Positions 22,301 through 36,300 of a stretch of DNA of 64,000 bases are shown in pieces. How positions within the stretch are numbered: the first letter of the stretch is position 1; every line of letters begins with the position of its first letter. The DNA is from Dipteris shenzhenensis (taxonomy: Eukaryota > Polypodiophyta > Polypodiopsida > Gleicheniales). Under the pieces are notes generated by a model. That model did no database searches. It was not told where the DNA came from and saw only the letters and a program-made list of their open reading frames with translations. The DNA lies in NCBI GenBank assembly GCA_047967505.1, contig CM106539.1; one strand, written 5' to 3'. Position numbers and translations under genes: made by a program.

Positions 22301-24290
22301 CAGCTAACTCTACTTGTAAGCCTTCCATATGAGGAGAAGGCATTTGAGTAGCTTGGTTATCCGGTAGGTCCTGGTTTGGACACCAGATGGGGACCATGTG
22401 TGGCCTGATGGTTGGACGGCTTCAGATACAGTTGGCACACTGCCAACTAGGCTACATGCAAGTGCGGGAAGGCATCCCATGATTGACCGCACTGAGGGTG
22501 GACGGAGCAAATCCCGAGCCAGCCCACTCTCGGGTTGTGAGGCTCGTTTGGAGCCCCAGATGATCCCGGATGGCTCTGGGCCGAACGGTAGGTTGGTTAT
22601 CCGATAGGTCCTAGTTTGGACACCAGATGGGGACCATGTGTGGCTTGATGGTTGGATGGCTTCAGATAGAGTTGGCACACTGCCAACTAGGCTACATGCA
22701 AGTGCGGCAAGGCATCCCATGACTGACCACACTGAGGGTAGAGAGAGCATTTCTCGGGGCAGCCCACTCTCGGGTTGCGGGGCCCGTTTGGAGCCCCAGA
22801 TGATCCCGGATGGCTCTGGGCCGAACGGGTACGGTGGGTTAGTTGCTCTATTTTGCGCCACGGTTCTATCTAATGGTCGGTAGCCTATTTCGGGACCGAC
22901 CCCCAGTCGGCCGTTTTGGGCGGACTGGGTCGGTCACCCAATTGGGTCTAACCGACTACAACTGGTGGCTATATAAGAGCAAGCCCGTGAAGCCCATAAT
23001 CATCACTGGCTACAGCAACCCTGATTCCTTAGCATCCAGCCTCCGTCCTCTACTGTTTCCAGCACGCCATCGAAGCTTCTCACACAAGAGCGCACGGCTG
23101 GGAGGCAGCGCCATCTATTGTATCAGTTTTACAGTAATCAAATTTTTGATTCTCCATACTATCTGCTTTTGTCTCTTGCATACGAGATCCTGCTATCTGT
23201 TGAGCACAGACGTTGAATTGTTTTCTTACAGAGTTGTCACTGCAATACATAGTCAAAACTCCAAATTTCAACTCATGTAGGTAGATGCTTCCAGATAGGA
23301 AACTGTTCCCTTTTTCCTAGATTAAGCTTTTTAAGTACATTTGGGTTTTCCTCATTTGGTACTCTTTTCTAGTATGTTGGGCTAGGTGGGGTGTGGATTA
23401 AATACGGCGTAAGGAGCAAAATTTTCTTCAAACTTGAGTTTTTAATTGTCTATAGTAATGTAGGTAAAGAAGCTCCAGTGTCTTGATGACTTGCAGAGCT
23501 TGCAGAGGGGCACAATTAGCAGCTATGCTGCTCAGTGCTTGCCCAGATGGCTCACCCAGTAGGCAAGAGAAGGAGCAGCATAATCTGTCACTGTAATTAG
23601 AAGTTGGGGTGAATTGTCACTGCAATACATAAACAAAACTCCCAATTTCGACTCATGCAGGTTGATGCTTCCAGATTACAAACTGTTCTTTTTCCTAGAT
23701 TATGCATTTCAAATTTAAAAGTACATTGGGGTTTTTTTTTCATATTGTAACCTTTCTAGTATGTTGGGCTAGGTAGTGTGTGGATTAAATGTGGCGAAAG
23801 AAGCAAAAGTGTCTTCGAACTTGAGTTTTAAATTGTCTATATAAAAGGTGGTAACATAGATAAAGCATTTCCAGTGTCTTGATGACTTCCAGAGCTTTAA
23901 TGGCTCTTTGAGATTATAAGAATAATCAGTTCGAGTGGACACACACACACACACACTGATGCTTGGCGCCCTCTCGGTCCTGAGGAGTGGATTTACTTCC
24001 CCTCTTCCCAAAAAAGACTCCCCATATTTTTAAAAAAGAACCTATATTGTGTGCAAGTTGTCTGTTGGTTTAACTTTAATATTTTCTGTCTTTAATGGGT
24101 GTGCAGTGGTTCGTATTGAGGCGGGACCATGCAGCAATTGTTGCGTTTGACACTAAAATATTCCCTATGTTTCAAGAACATTGCAAGGTAAAAATACGTA
24201 GTCACGTTTCCCAATGGACATGCATCGTGCCTGAACCTGTTACATTTGTATGAGATCGTGAGATTTGAGCTGTTGGCAAAGAAATAGGCA

Positions 24291-24343
<53 letters not shown>

Positions 24344-27300
24344 GAATTTCATCAATGGTGGATAATAAATGTTTGCCAACTGCAGAGGCGCCCTTTACCA
24401 GAATTTTGGAGGCAACAATATATGGTATGTCTCTAGTGAATTTTATGTACTCTTTAGAGGCTTTTATCTTCTGTTTTTTTGAAAATCCTTGTAGTTCCTA
24501 TTGTTTTCCTTTTCAAATCCTCCTTGTCTTTTCTTATAGTTCCCGCTTAGTAGTTGGTGGATCTCATCTACAGCAAGAGCAAGATATTGGATTTCCTTTC
24601 TTCTTTTAGTTTCAAAAGTCAATTGCACGTGTGAAGGGGCATTTATTGATGCAGAATGCTGGTTTTTTTGGTAAATTGAAAGCTATGGCTATTTAAGATA
24701 CTCAATTATACCTGAATGTTGTCTTTGGATGGTTAGAATGGAGATCCATCGAAACAGCATAATTGCATACCGGATGAGCACTATGTACAAACATTGTTAG
24801 CAGTAAGAATCATTCCTCTTGTCCATCTTTATATGTTAAAATTTTCTGAGCTTCTAAATCGATCAAAGTTGGAGGAACCTGTGATTTGGGAAATTAGGAT
24901 CATTGCTATACCTTAATTGATATGTCTCCAGGGAAAGATGTGAAAGTCTAGAATGGAGCCATTCAATGTCAATGATCCTATAAATCTCCTAAGGTACATA
25001 AATGATTTTTTGTCTTGTTGTAGCCCCTTTATGATGTACTTGGGGCTCCAACAGTCTCCCTGGCCAGGAGATGTATCTCATGCTTTAGGATGGCTGGTTT
25101 GGTTAATGTTTCAAGTGTCTTTCAAACCAAGGCTTAATTTCCTTTTCGTCGTATTATCCTGCCCTTCCTTCGTGCCATGCTACCCTTTTGGCCCAGTCTT
25201 TCTTTGCAGTCCCCAGTCCCTCTCTCTTTCTCTCTCTCTTGAAGAAAGGGAATGCTCACCACGCTCATGAATAATTCTTGAGAGGAGGGATTTCCCTCAG
25301 AATGCCAGCTCAACAAGAATGCAATGATCCACAAAGGAAGGGACAGCAAAGTGGCAAAAACTACAGAACAATCATGGCAACCAGCGGAATGACCAAAGTG
25401 TATGGATCCATGGTTTGAGTGTCAGCCACCACATTTATAGGTGCAGCTGCATGCAGTGGAAACCTCCCAGACTTCCCGGATGGCACACGGAGAGTCTAGT
25501 ACATTGGAAGGTGACCCTGAAGTAGACTTTACAGTGATAGACATTCAGGCACCAAAAACATGTAGAGGGAGATCCAAATTGGGAGGAAGTCATGAAGGTT
25601 GAGATGGAATCCATACTCCTAAATCATACTTGGAATATAGTGTCCAGTTCCGGAAAGAGGAAGGTCACAGTAACCAAATGGGTCTTCAAAGTGACGTACA
25701 ATTCCTATGGCTCATTCAAGGGCAGACTGGTAATCAAAGGATACACTTAGGCAGAAGCTTTCGAATACAAGGAAACTCTTTTCTGACAGCAGGTACCATA
25801 GAGCAGGTCTTACTATTGATATACATATAGACGGACATTGTTATCCCTTCTAATTGGAGACCTTGAGCAAGAAGCTTACATGGAACAGCCTCCAAGGTTT
25901 CAGCTTCTAGGAAATAGGGTGTGTGGACTCTGGAAGGTGCTTTGTGAGCTGAAATAGGTCCTGTGAGCATGGTAGACACGCATTGAAGAGTACTTTAGAT
26001 GAATCGGATTGTTCAGAAGTTTTTTAGATGCCAACCTATATACATGACCCCCTCCACGCCCAAGAAATAGACTTCTATGAAGTATGAAAGACACTACCCA
26101 GAGTAAAAATCCCCTGGTTGAAATAAATCATGCAGAGCATGAAAAAATCATGGCATCAAAGACCATGCAAAGCCTGAAAGAGCCAAGACTAGCTCGGAAA
26201 TGCCAGAACATGCCATAACTAGATTCAAAAAGAAGGGGCTGTTTTTCCATTCCTTGAGAAACAACCTTCTCCTGGTCAAGACTGCTCTAGAAGGCCTCTG
26301 CAACCTAGACCATATGGGCATTAAAGTATGCACAATGTTTGTCAATATGCCAGCTAAAGTTTGAACTGGGGAAACATGCTTCCTATTAATTGTCTCTGTA
26401 CATCTGGCCCTCCAAAATTTCCAGGCAATGATACTAGAGCTCTCTATGGCAAGGCCTGGTCTCAACCTTCAAACTATCTGGTATAATAGTTAGAAGGCCT
26501 CAAATTTCAGATGTCAAGCTCTTGAAAGTGTATTCCTGATTGATCGTTTTGTCCACAGTGTGTTGTAACATGCAGAAAAAAAGGTATTGATTTGTGGGTT
26601 TTAAATATTCTCTGAGCACGTGCTTAGACTTACTTAGCTGTGGTTTATGTGGAACTAACTTGAGGTTTCGATTCTGTATCTGTTGTGGAAAAGACCAGAT
26701 AACAGGAGTTGAGGGTGAGATTGAACGGAGGACTCTTACATATACTCTATGGAACCAATCAGGCAAGGATCGAGAAAGGAAGGGATGGCACCCTGTCACT
26801 TACGGATATTCGGATGCAACTCCTGAGCTTATTAATGAAATCAAGGTGCACGATCAACCTTAAGCCTGAATGACAAAATTTTCTTGAACTTGGGGCAACA
26901 CCTTGGCCTGGATCTACAGTCATTCTAATACTGCAGCTGGTAAGTGTGACAAAAGTGTCCTGTCTTTATTATATGTGGGTCCTGCAATAGGATTCAAGCT
27001 CACTTTTTCTAAAGGACCGCTTCAATTAACATCCAATTGGACAGAAGCAAATTTGGATTTTAGGATAGTTTGACATGATAACATGGATAGTGAGTGAATC
27101 ACTTTATACTTCGGAGCATTTTTAAACTTTGTGCATGAATAGAAATTCTGATATGGGCAGGCACATTTCACAAATTATTGCTGCAAAAATGAATTTACAT
27201 ATAAAGGCTTTGGTAAGGAGTTGAAGGAAGCTCCATGTTCATAGGAATGTTATGACACAGAAAACCTTGTGCCTAGTGTGTTCTTGACTAATCATTCAGC

Positions 27301-30300
27301 TTGATTACCTGTGATTGAGTACCTTGTTGGCATCTACACAACTCAGAGAGTTGAGTTGCTGCATCCCACTAGTAGAGGTTGTCTTCCCCCCCCTTTTTTT
27401 TGATGCCCTATTCATGTGATCACCTGCAATTAGAATTGGGTGGCAGGTAGCAGAGTGGACACGCCTCAATGACGACAGAGAGCAGTAGCAGCCAGAGAAG
27501 TGCATCTCTGTGGGGGAGAAGAGGGAGTGTGGGTGAGAATGGGGGAGTGTGGGTGAAGGCGGAATATAAGTGTAAAAGGAGAATGTGAGAGGATTCACCA
27601 TGCATATAACAGAAACTAGCTCACAAAATTTAAACTCCGATGCTGCCCTGAAACAAGCAAAGAGCAGTGTGTACAAGTGATGCTCCCTCTCAATTATATT
27701 CTCTTTTGTGAAGGTTGGTAACCACTAAGTCTATTGCAAGATCAATGACCAGGACTGCGTGTAGTTGCAACCTTATTGTATACGGCAGAGCTGAGGCTCC
27801 CTGTAGACCAGGACTCCATGGCGTTCTAGGGATGACGTGCGAGTTGGCACCCTCACACTTTGCTCCAGTTATGGACTATTTGTTTCTTCTTGCTAAGCCA
27901 AAGAATGCTTTTTTAGGAGCAGTTGTGGCCCGTTAAGTGAGTTCTTGGCACATCCTGATCAGCGACGCGGGCCATTGTCCTCCTCCAGGCCTAGAGACAT
28001 AGAGATCAGCTCATACGAGTGCAAAGGAGAGGCCAAGAGGTACCGTTAGAGCCCAGTCAGAGGATGATCATGGAGTTTTTCTCCGATGACCTGAGCCAGG
28101 GGCAGCAAGGAGCTAGATGTCGTAGAGACCTAGAGCTAGAGTGCACAACTTGACAGACTCGACCTCACATGAGGACTTACTAATCAAACACATTAAGGGC
28201 CAATGTTTGGGAAACTGAAACGCAGACCCCTCCACTCTTGCCTACTGCAAGGGAACACACATCAAGGCCCTGTCTGGGAGGAGATGATTGCGTCTGATAT
28301 CTATTGCTGAGAACATTTGCTCCTGAATCAAGACAAAATCAACTACCCGTCCTACCACAGCCCTCTAAACTAACTCTTGACAAAGGATCATCTGCTGTGG
28401 CTACTGTGCGATGCATAATTGTGAAGCCCATGCATGTTCCAACTCCCCATGATCCAACTCATGGGGAGTAGGGGGTGCGGGGGGCCGGGTGGGCGTGGGG
28501 GGGAAAGAACAAGGCCTTCCTATGGATGGGAGGCTGAGCGAAAACCGTTGAATTCTGTGGCTTCCACCAGCAATGGTATGATAGGCTCAATGCCTACCTT
28601 CATGGCCCACTGCATTGTGAAGGAGGCCTCTACACCAAGCTGGATAGCGTACTGTTGTAACGTCCAATAACCTGCTTAAGCTGGAATTCCAGTCCAAGCG
28701 GAGCACGGCTATTGCAAGGCCCTCTCTGTCCAGAAAGCTAACTGGAAGACAGCCGTGTCACCGTGGTGGGAAATCCTCAACTCCCTCCCCTAAGGTCCCA
28801 AACACTCCTCCATCATATGGTCCCTCATCATGAGATAAAAAACCATGGGAGTCTACTTCTCTCCCGTGGAGGCGAAGTTGAAACCCCAAAAAGGATGAGA
28901 GGAGAAACCCATTGCTCCAATGGAGCCCCCCTTACAGGGCTGCAGGATCAAAACAGTCACCTCCAAGGCCAAGGGGTGGGTAATCATCTGGGACTTCGAG
29001 AGTCAACTGGGCCTTCTTAGCTGCTTTGGTGGAAATTATGTCCTAAGAGCTGCTTGAATTTGCCAGGATAAGGACCTTATGACCACCAATCTCGCCATAA
29101 AACTGAAACATGTTGGGAAATTGACGAGGATTCCTCTTCTGCTGATCTTTAAGATCCTCTATGACCATTGATGTTGTCCCCATAGGAGCTGAAACTGTGG
29201 ATGAGCCACCTGATGTGGCTCCTTCTGCTCAAAGCTTCTGGTAGTACAGGCAATCTTCCTTCTTGTGACCCAGCACAAGCATCGATTCTCTTTGGCAAAG
29301 TGCTCGCGTCGTTGCATCCAAGTACCCGCCATAGCCTTTGCTATGCTTCGCCGTCTAGCTCTGCTTTTACTGCCTATTCCCACCATCGCCTGGCATGGAA
29401 TCCTAGGACTTCTTACTGTTGACCTGCTTGGATCCTTGACCCTTGTGCATGAGCTTTCTTAGCAAGCTCTTTTGCACATGTAATCCTGTGGCGTGAAACT
29501 GCGAGCATACCACTAGAATTGATATAATCAAAATCATTGATCAGTATACATGCTCAAATCAGCAAACAAAACCACCCGACCTACATCCGACCACGTAAAG
29601 GGGGGGGGGTTGTTTTGTTGGGGGTGGTTGCCTCTCTTTTGATTAAATTGTTTTTTGCCCTCTTTTGATTGAAACATTTTTCGCCGATTCTGGGCCTTGG
29701 CACCCGCAACTTGCTCTCCTCTCCATCCCTCCATTCAACAGGTTGCTCTCCACCCTATAGGCTGCAGCCTGCTCTCCATCCTCTCCCTCCTGCAGGCTCG
29801 CAGTTGCTCTCCATCCTCAGCCTGCTCTCCATCCCTCCACTACTTCTCCTCTCCTACCCCTCCATCCTCCTTCTACCTCTCATCCTCCTCCTCCGACTCC
29901 TTCTACCTCTCCATCCTCTTTCACCTCCCCATCCTCCTTCTACCTCTCCATCCTTTCTCACCTCTTCATCCTCCCTCTCACCTCTCCATCCTCCCTCTCA
30001 AACTTCGGATTGTGATAACTTCAAACTTGTTAGAACTTGGAACTTAGAACTTAGTTCATGACACATGTTGATTGTTGAAGCATCATTCATGGATAATAGA
30101 TGATACGAGATAGATCAATCATCATAGGAATTCAGAATCATAGAAGCATGCATGATGCTTCAAGTATAGATAATTGTATTATGTATGATTTGCACTCTAT
30201 TGATAATTATATTATATATTAAAAATAAAAATTTATACATAAATTGTATCATATTCGTTTCTTCCGTTTCCGTTTTGGCTGGCAACTATGTTGGAGAGTC

Positions 30301-33300
30301 TACCTCCCTCTGCTGTTAGCAGTTTACAGCCTCAGATTGATGCCCATGCTCAGCCTGGTATGCCTCAGCATGATGACAATGCTATTGAGCAGGCAATTAC
30401 CAAGGAAAGGGTTGTCATTAGATAGCATAAAACAGTTCCAAGATAGCTGCTGGATATTCTCAAGGACAGCAAATAGACTGAGCCTTTGGCTGCCTATACA
30501 AGAGGTGCACAGCGTCAGATGCATTGCCATTTCTTGGATGTTGCATTGATTGCCACAGCCTGTAATGAAAAGCCTTTATGCCATAAGGGTGCTTTTGACA
30601 GCCAAGAGTGGATGGATGCTATGAAAGCTGAGTTGGATTCTATTTACATGGGAGTTGTATGACTTGCCAAGATTGGCAAGCCTGCCATTGGCACGAAGTG
30701 GGTCTACAAGTTGAAGCATAAAGATGATGGCAGCATTGATGGCTACAAAGTTTGTCTTGTTGACAAGTGCTATGCATCACTGCCATTTGTGTCATTGCTA
30801 TTCCAGCTCACCAGCATTGGGAAGTGCATCAACTAGACATGAAGGACTACCTTTCTTCATGGTGACTTGGTTGAGGTCCTAGGAAGTCTATATCAGGCTT
30901 CAGGCAACGTCCTGGTTTTAAGGTTGAGGGATTTGAAAATAAGGTATGCCGGCTGCGTAAGGCCCTATATGGATTCAAACCAGCACCTTGGGTGCTGTAT
31001 TCCAAGATTCATGCGCATTTGATTCGCCTTGGTTTTCGAAACAGCCACAAAAACGACACTTTATGTCGGGAAGTGTGGAGCAGATTTACTCATTTTGATT
31101 GTCTATGTGGATGATGCTTGTCACTGGGCCATCCACTCAGAAAATTGCAGTCTTCAAGGCCAATTTGCATAAATCTTTCGCCATGGCAGATATGGGTCAA
31201 ATGCACTATTATCTTGGCATTTAATCTGCTCATTTTGAGAAGGGGTGGGGGGGGGGGGGTGTTTATGATGAGCCAGTCCTAGTATAATTGGACAGCTCTT
31301 GCATCGCTTTCAATTTGAGGATTTTGACACCTTTGGAGCTGAGCTTTCTTTTATCCTTAGTGGATGGCAATGATCCATTTGATGCCACTTTGAATCAGCA
31401 AGCTGTTGGTTGGCTGATTTGTATGTGTCACACAAGGCCTGATCTGTGAAACGTGTCTTGCATTACTTGAAAGACACACAACATTTGGGGCTTCTCTATG
31501 CTGATAAGTCTTCACTGGTCATGCATGCTTTTACAGACAGTGGCCTGGCTAGTTGGTACAGCACGATGGTGTTGCACAGTGGCAATTGTTGTATGTGTGG
31601 AACTTCATGCATTTCTTGGTTCAACAAGAAGCAGCCCACGGTTGCCTGATCTGTAGTATGTTGTTTCCCAGTTAAGCAGGTTTATGCACAAACCTAGTAA
31701 ACAACATTGGCAGTCAGTGAAACGTGTCTTGCATTACTTGAAAGACACACAACATTTGGGGCTTCTCTATGCTGATAAGTCTTCACTGGTCATGCATGCT
31801 TTTACAGACAGTGGCCTGGTTAGTTGGTACAGCACGATGGTGTTGCACAGTGGCAATTGTTGTATGTGTGGAACTTCATGCATTTCTTGGTTCAACAAGA
31901 AGCAGCCCACGGTTGCTACTTCTAGTTGTGAGGCTGAGAACAAGGAAAATAGATATTTGGATTGTGTCTCGCGTCGTATGCTACTTGTAGATCTTGATGT
32001 CAGCCAGACATCTTCTACTACCATCTGCACTGACAGCCAGAGTGCCTTGGCTATTGCGCACAATCTCGTGTTTCATGCTCGCATCGAGCACATAGAGGTT
32101 CACATCAATATGTGAGGGAGCAACTGTCGATTGGAGACATACAATTATCCTACGTTTTTGGCAGATCTCTTCATGAAGCTTTTCGGCAAGCTTTACACTT
32201 GGTACCTTTTGTTACATGAATTTGCTATCCTTGTACTAATAGGTTGCTATACATTATAGATGAACATGTGCAACCATGATTTAGTTTCCAAGATACTTCA
32301 TCCATACCATCGAGGGGTGTGTGTTGTTGGTATGCCTCTTGTAGGCTAGATTAGGACAATTAGTACAGTTAGTACTAGTCCTATCTAGGGTTAGTATGCT
32401 TAGACCATTTAGCCTAGTTGGGTCTATATGTCTAGACTTGTACTTTAATTTCATTATCCTTTCTTGGATGTACACTAGAGCTTTGCCCTCCTATTGCACT
32501 CAACAAATCTTTGCCAAAGTCTTTGTGTCTAGGTCCTCACTTGTGGAATACAATTTGATTGCTTAAGGCGTTGGAAGGAATGTCCCAATGCATCTACCTC
32601 GGTCATCTTGAGAAATGTCCCAGTGCATCTCCCTTGGGTTATGGAGATTCAAAATCTTTATCGAGTTTTCGTCTCGTACTTGTCTTTGAGAGGAGTCCAC
32701 ATGTCATGACTATTAGATGTTGCAAATCCAGTCACTAACAATACTCGGCTGGTAGCCTATCTATTTTATAGGCATGCTCCATGGATAGCCTCGCTAATCA
32801 ACCCTACATTGAGTCATTTTGCTCAATGGATATATAATTACCCACATAGCCATACCTCCTCTGTGTCCTAGGTAATCCAATAATAAAATTCATAAAGATA
32901 CTCTCCCATTTTCCAAGTGGGATCTCTAATGGATATAATTACCCACCTACCTTTAGGCGTTCAACTTTATTGACTTGGCTTTTTGGCACTTTATTACATA
33001 GTCTTGGATGTCCTTATTCATTTCGAGCAAATAAAATTGCCTTTTCAGAAGCACCTAAGTCGTCTGAATGCTCGAGTGTCTAGCACTCGAACTATCACGA
33101 CATTCATAAAGAACATGGCTCATTATATTAGTATCCAAGATATATACTCTACCATTGTAGAGTGGATAGCCATCTCTCTTTCATTACCTTGAAAGTGATG
33201 GATCCCAATGAACCATTTGTGGTGGAGATGGATGCTAGTAACTGTGCAGTAAGTGTGGTGCCTTTACAAGTGTTCGACCATCAAATGCTTTTGAGAGGAA

Positions 33301-36300
33301 AAAGCTAGACTTGGCACAACCAAAATACTCAGCAAATGAGAAGAAGTTGTCTATGTTTTGAAAAAGTGGAGATATTATTTAAATGGTGCCAAATTCAAAA
33401 TCCTGTTTAATCACGAAAGGATCCAATGGATTTGTAAAGCTTAAGGGATGAAAAGCTCGATGGGCTGAGTTAATGCGAGAGTTTGAATTTCAATTAAGGT
33501 ATCAGAAAGGGATGTGGTAGTAGATTCCCTTGGTTGAATGCCAATGGTTAATAAATTGAATTTCACTCAATTCCAAAACGACCTTCTAAAGCCTTTAAAA
33601 TAAAAATGTCAGCATAATGCCACATATTCTGAAATATGGGAAGCAATTAAAGAGAGGGATCCAATTAATCAAAAGGATTTGACCAAGAAGCCACACAGAA
33701 TGGTGACACACAAAAAGTTGGTGGTTGGGGACTTCTGGAGCTCTAGCTATAACCACTTTCAAACTTTCTCTTTTGGCTTCTTCCCGAATGAAGGTTTTCC
33801 CCTTCCGCTTAAGCTTATTTTTCATCGGAACAGCTAGTGTAGCATATTATTAAATGAATTGACAATAGAACCTGATAAAGCTAGGATTATCTACAATTCC
33901 TCTGAATTTGTGGGATGTGGCCATTCTAATGTAGCCCTAACTTTGTCAAGGTCTGTATATTGGGATGTAATATGCCCCAAATTCTTTACTTCTTTTGTAA
34001 ATAAGCACACTTTCAGTAACTGGAACACGCACCTCTAGTGTTGGTGGTGTTGTCCTTTAGTTTTACTATAAATTAGGATATCCTCGCAAGAAGGGAGATG
34101 ATGAAAAACTTTTCCTCTTATTTGTTTGAGGTTGCGGATGGTTGAACTTTTGTTTTCTTAGAGCATTGAACCGTCGACTTCACCAACCTCTTAAACAGTG
34201 ATTTGTGAAGGTTGTTCTTTGAACCAACTCTCACTCAATTGATGCAAACCTCACTTTCCTTAGTGCAAACCTATGGTTGAGGTGGCAAGTGCCTCTTCTT
34301 GCTTGGCTTCAGCACCTCTATTTGAGCTTCGGGTTTTCTACCCCAGTGCTGCTGCACAATTTTCCAGGTGTTTGTTGCGATAGCTCTAGGCTTTGCTATC
34401 ACATTGAAGCCAAAAGCTGCCTTCAATTTAGTAGACCTGGCTGACGTTCACTGTAATACGGCTCTGGATCGCCCTTAACCTTATTTCAAAGATACTCTGC
34501 AGTCTCCTCTGTCATGCTCACCTTTTGAGCCCAAGTATGTGCTGTAAGTGCTTTCTTGGTGAAACTTCGAGTCTTAAGTGCTTCTATACACTTGTCTGGA
34601 GGTCGTCAATGGCAGAACATAAAACTCATTGCTTCTCTGACTGCACTTAACAAAGACCTCACAAATCGAATTCAGCTGTGATACTAATGGTACAAGCTCG
34701 AGGACTGTCTCCAAGATTCAGCACCCAGCCTCAGGTTACACGTCAGCTCCCTTGTCTTGCCTTCTCATATGGGACCAGCCTTGTTTGGAACTCTGTGGAA
34801 CCCTATGTTTGACATTTGGATTAGTGCCATGTGTCTGTTAGCGACTTTCACTTAATAGGCCCTCTCATAGGCCTTTACTTCCACCCCATAACTGATCCCT
34901 AAGCCTAAGTATAAACCTTAGGCCCAAGCACTTTTAACCTTGTGATGGGATAACATTTCTTAACACTGTCAATCCCATCACCATTGAATCTAGACCATAT
35001 CAGGTTTGCATTCCAGGGTGAGGCTAAGTATGAAGGAGTGAACAGAGAGATGATCAAGTAATGGAGAACTTTGGAGCAGAATGAGAATTGCGAAGCAGGT
35101 TAGGCCTATTTGGACGCATCTACACTTGTGCTTGAAGTAGCTCATCACAATGTGCAAGATGTACAGAGCAGACCGAAGTATCTTAAATGGAGTTGAAGAG
35201 CACATGGTTTTTAATTTTAGGAGGCACTTTATCCATGAGATGAACACAGTCCTGCATATGAAGGGTTTAAAAAGTATACTGCCAAGATTATTTGTAGTTC
35301 AGAAAGAGAAGAATTAAGGAATGAGTAGACAAACTCTTAAAGTTTTCATGCAAGTCCTGAAAGATATATGCTAGTCACGGAGTACGTGCAAGGTTCGTAA
35401 GGCTACCAGGTCATGTGCATGGGAGAATTCAGGGTAATAAAATGGTAGAGAACAATGAGGGGTGGGTGAAACCATAACAAGTTACTTTTGTTGTATGCAG
35501 GGGCGTCTGAACACGGAGGATATAAGCCGATTTCAGAAAGCCTTGCATTATTCAAGAAGCTGTGCTTTTCATGCATATAAGCCCATTGAATTACAAATTG
35601 AATAGTACTGAAAGTAAAGTAAGATAAATTCCTATGAATCAAACACTTGCAGAAGTCTTTCAAGATTTGGATGCTGATGCCATGACAAGCATATAGAGAA
35701 GTGCGGAACAAGTGTGAGGTCTTGAAGGGGACAAGGGAAAATACATTCTTGATGGGACCATGCTGTGTGCAGGGGCATCTGAACTCGGAGGACTAAAAAC
35801 CAAGGCTTACATCTACAGTAGTTGAGTACTAGCATTGTGACAGATCAATAGCACATGATGTATTTGCCGATCATTATACAAGAAGCTGTGCTTTACATGC
35901 ATATAAGCCCATTGAATTATAACTTGAATAGGAACGAAAATAAAGTTAAGATAAATTCAGCATACTGTCCTATGAATCCAACACGTGCAGAAGTCTTTCA
36001 AGGTTTGGATGCTGATGCCATGACAAACATGTAGAGAACTGTGGAACAGTGAGGAAAGGTGAGGTCTTGAGGGGGACGAGGAAAAATTCATCTTGATGGC
36101 ACCATGCTGTATTCATTGGGGGATAATACATCAAGTACCCTGCATTGCATTTCTTAGTGTTATGGAAAATTGGGCAACCTGCCCATGTTCGTGCAAAGTG
36201 TTTTTTAATTCTTTTAGCCAATTATCTTGAACAGTTTGTGTCCCTATTATTTTGTTGTGTACTCCTTCAACAGAAAGAAGGTTTTTTAAAAGCATTGTGA

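Larger units (their letters stand above)
22152..23895. repeat. Cluster of interspersed direct duplications
   Basis: A block beginning GAG(C/G)(A/G)GCACAATTAGCAGCTATGCTG occurs at about 22152-22256 and 23507-23612. A longer block (TTGTCACTGCAATACATA ... CTTGATGACTT) occurs at about 23234-23498 and 23614-23895, offset 380 bp. The units overlap, indicating several rounds of local duplication. They are non-coding and lie in the GT14 intron. Confidence 0.8.

Noticed and set aside
22310-22861. 183-residue minus-strand protein with two repeats
   Set aside because: Its length comes from the 240-bp tandem duplication; no homology or start context was seen.
26148-26465. 105-residue minus-strand frame
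   Set aside because: No motif recognised and no similar copy in the window; left unannotated as intron DNA.
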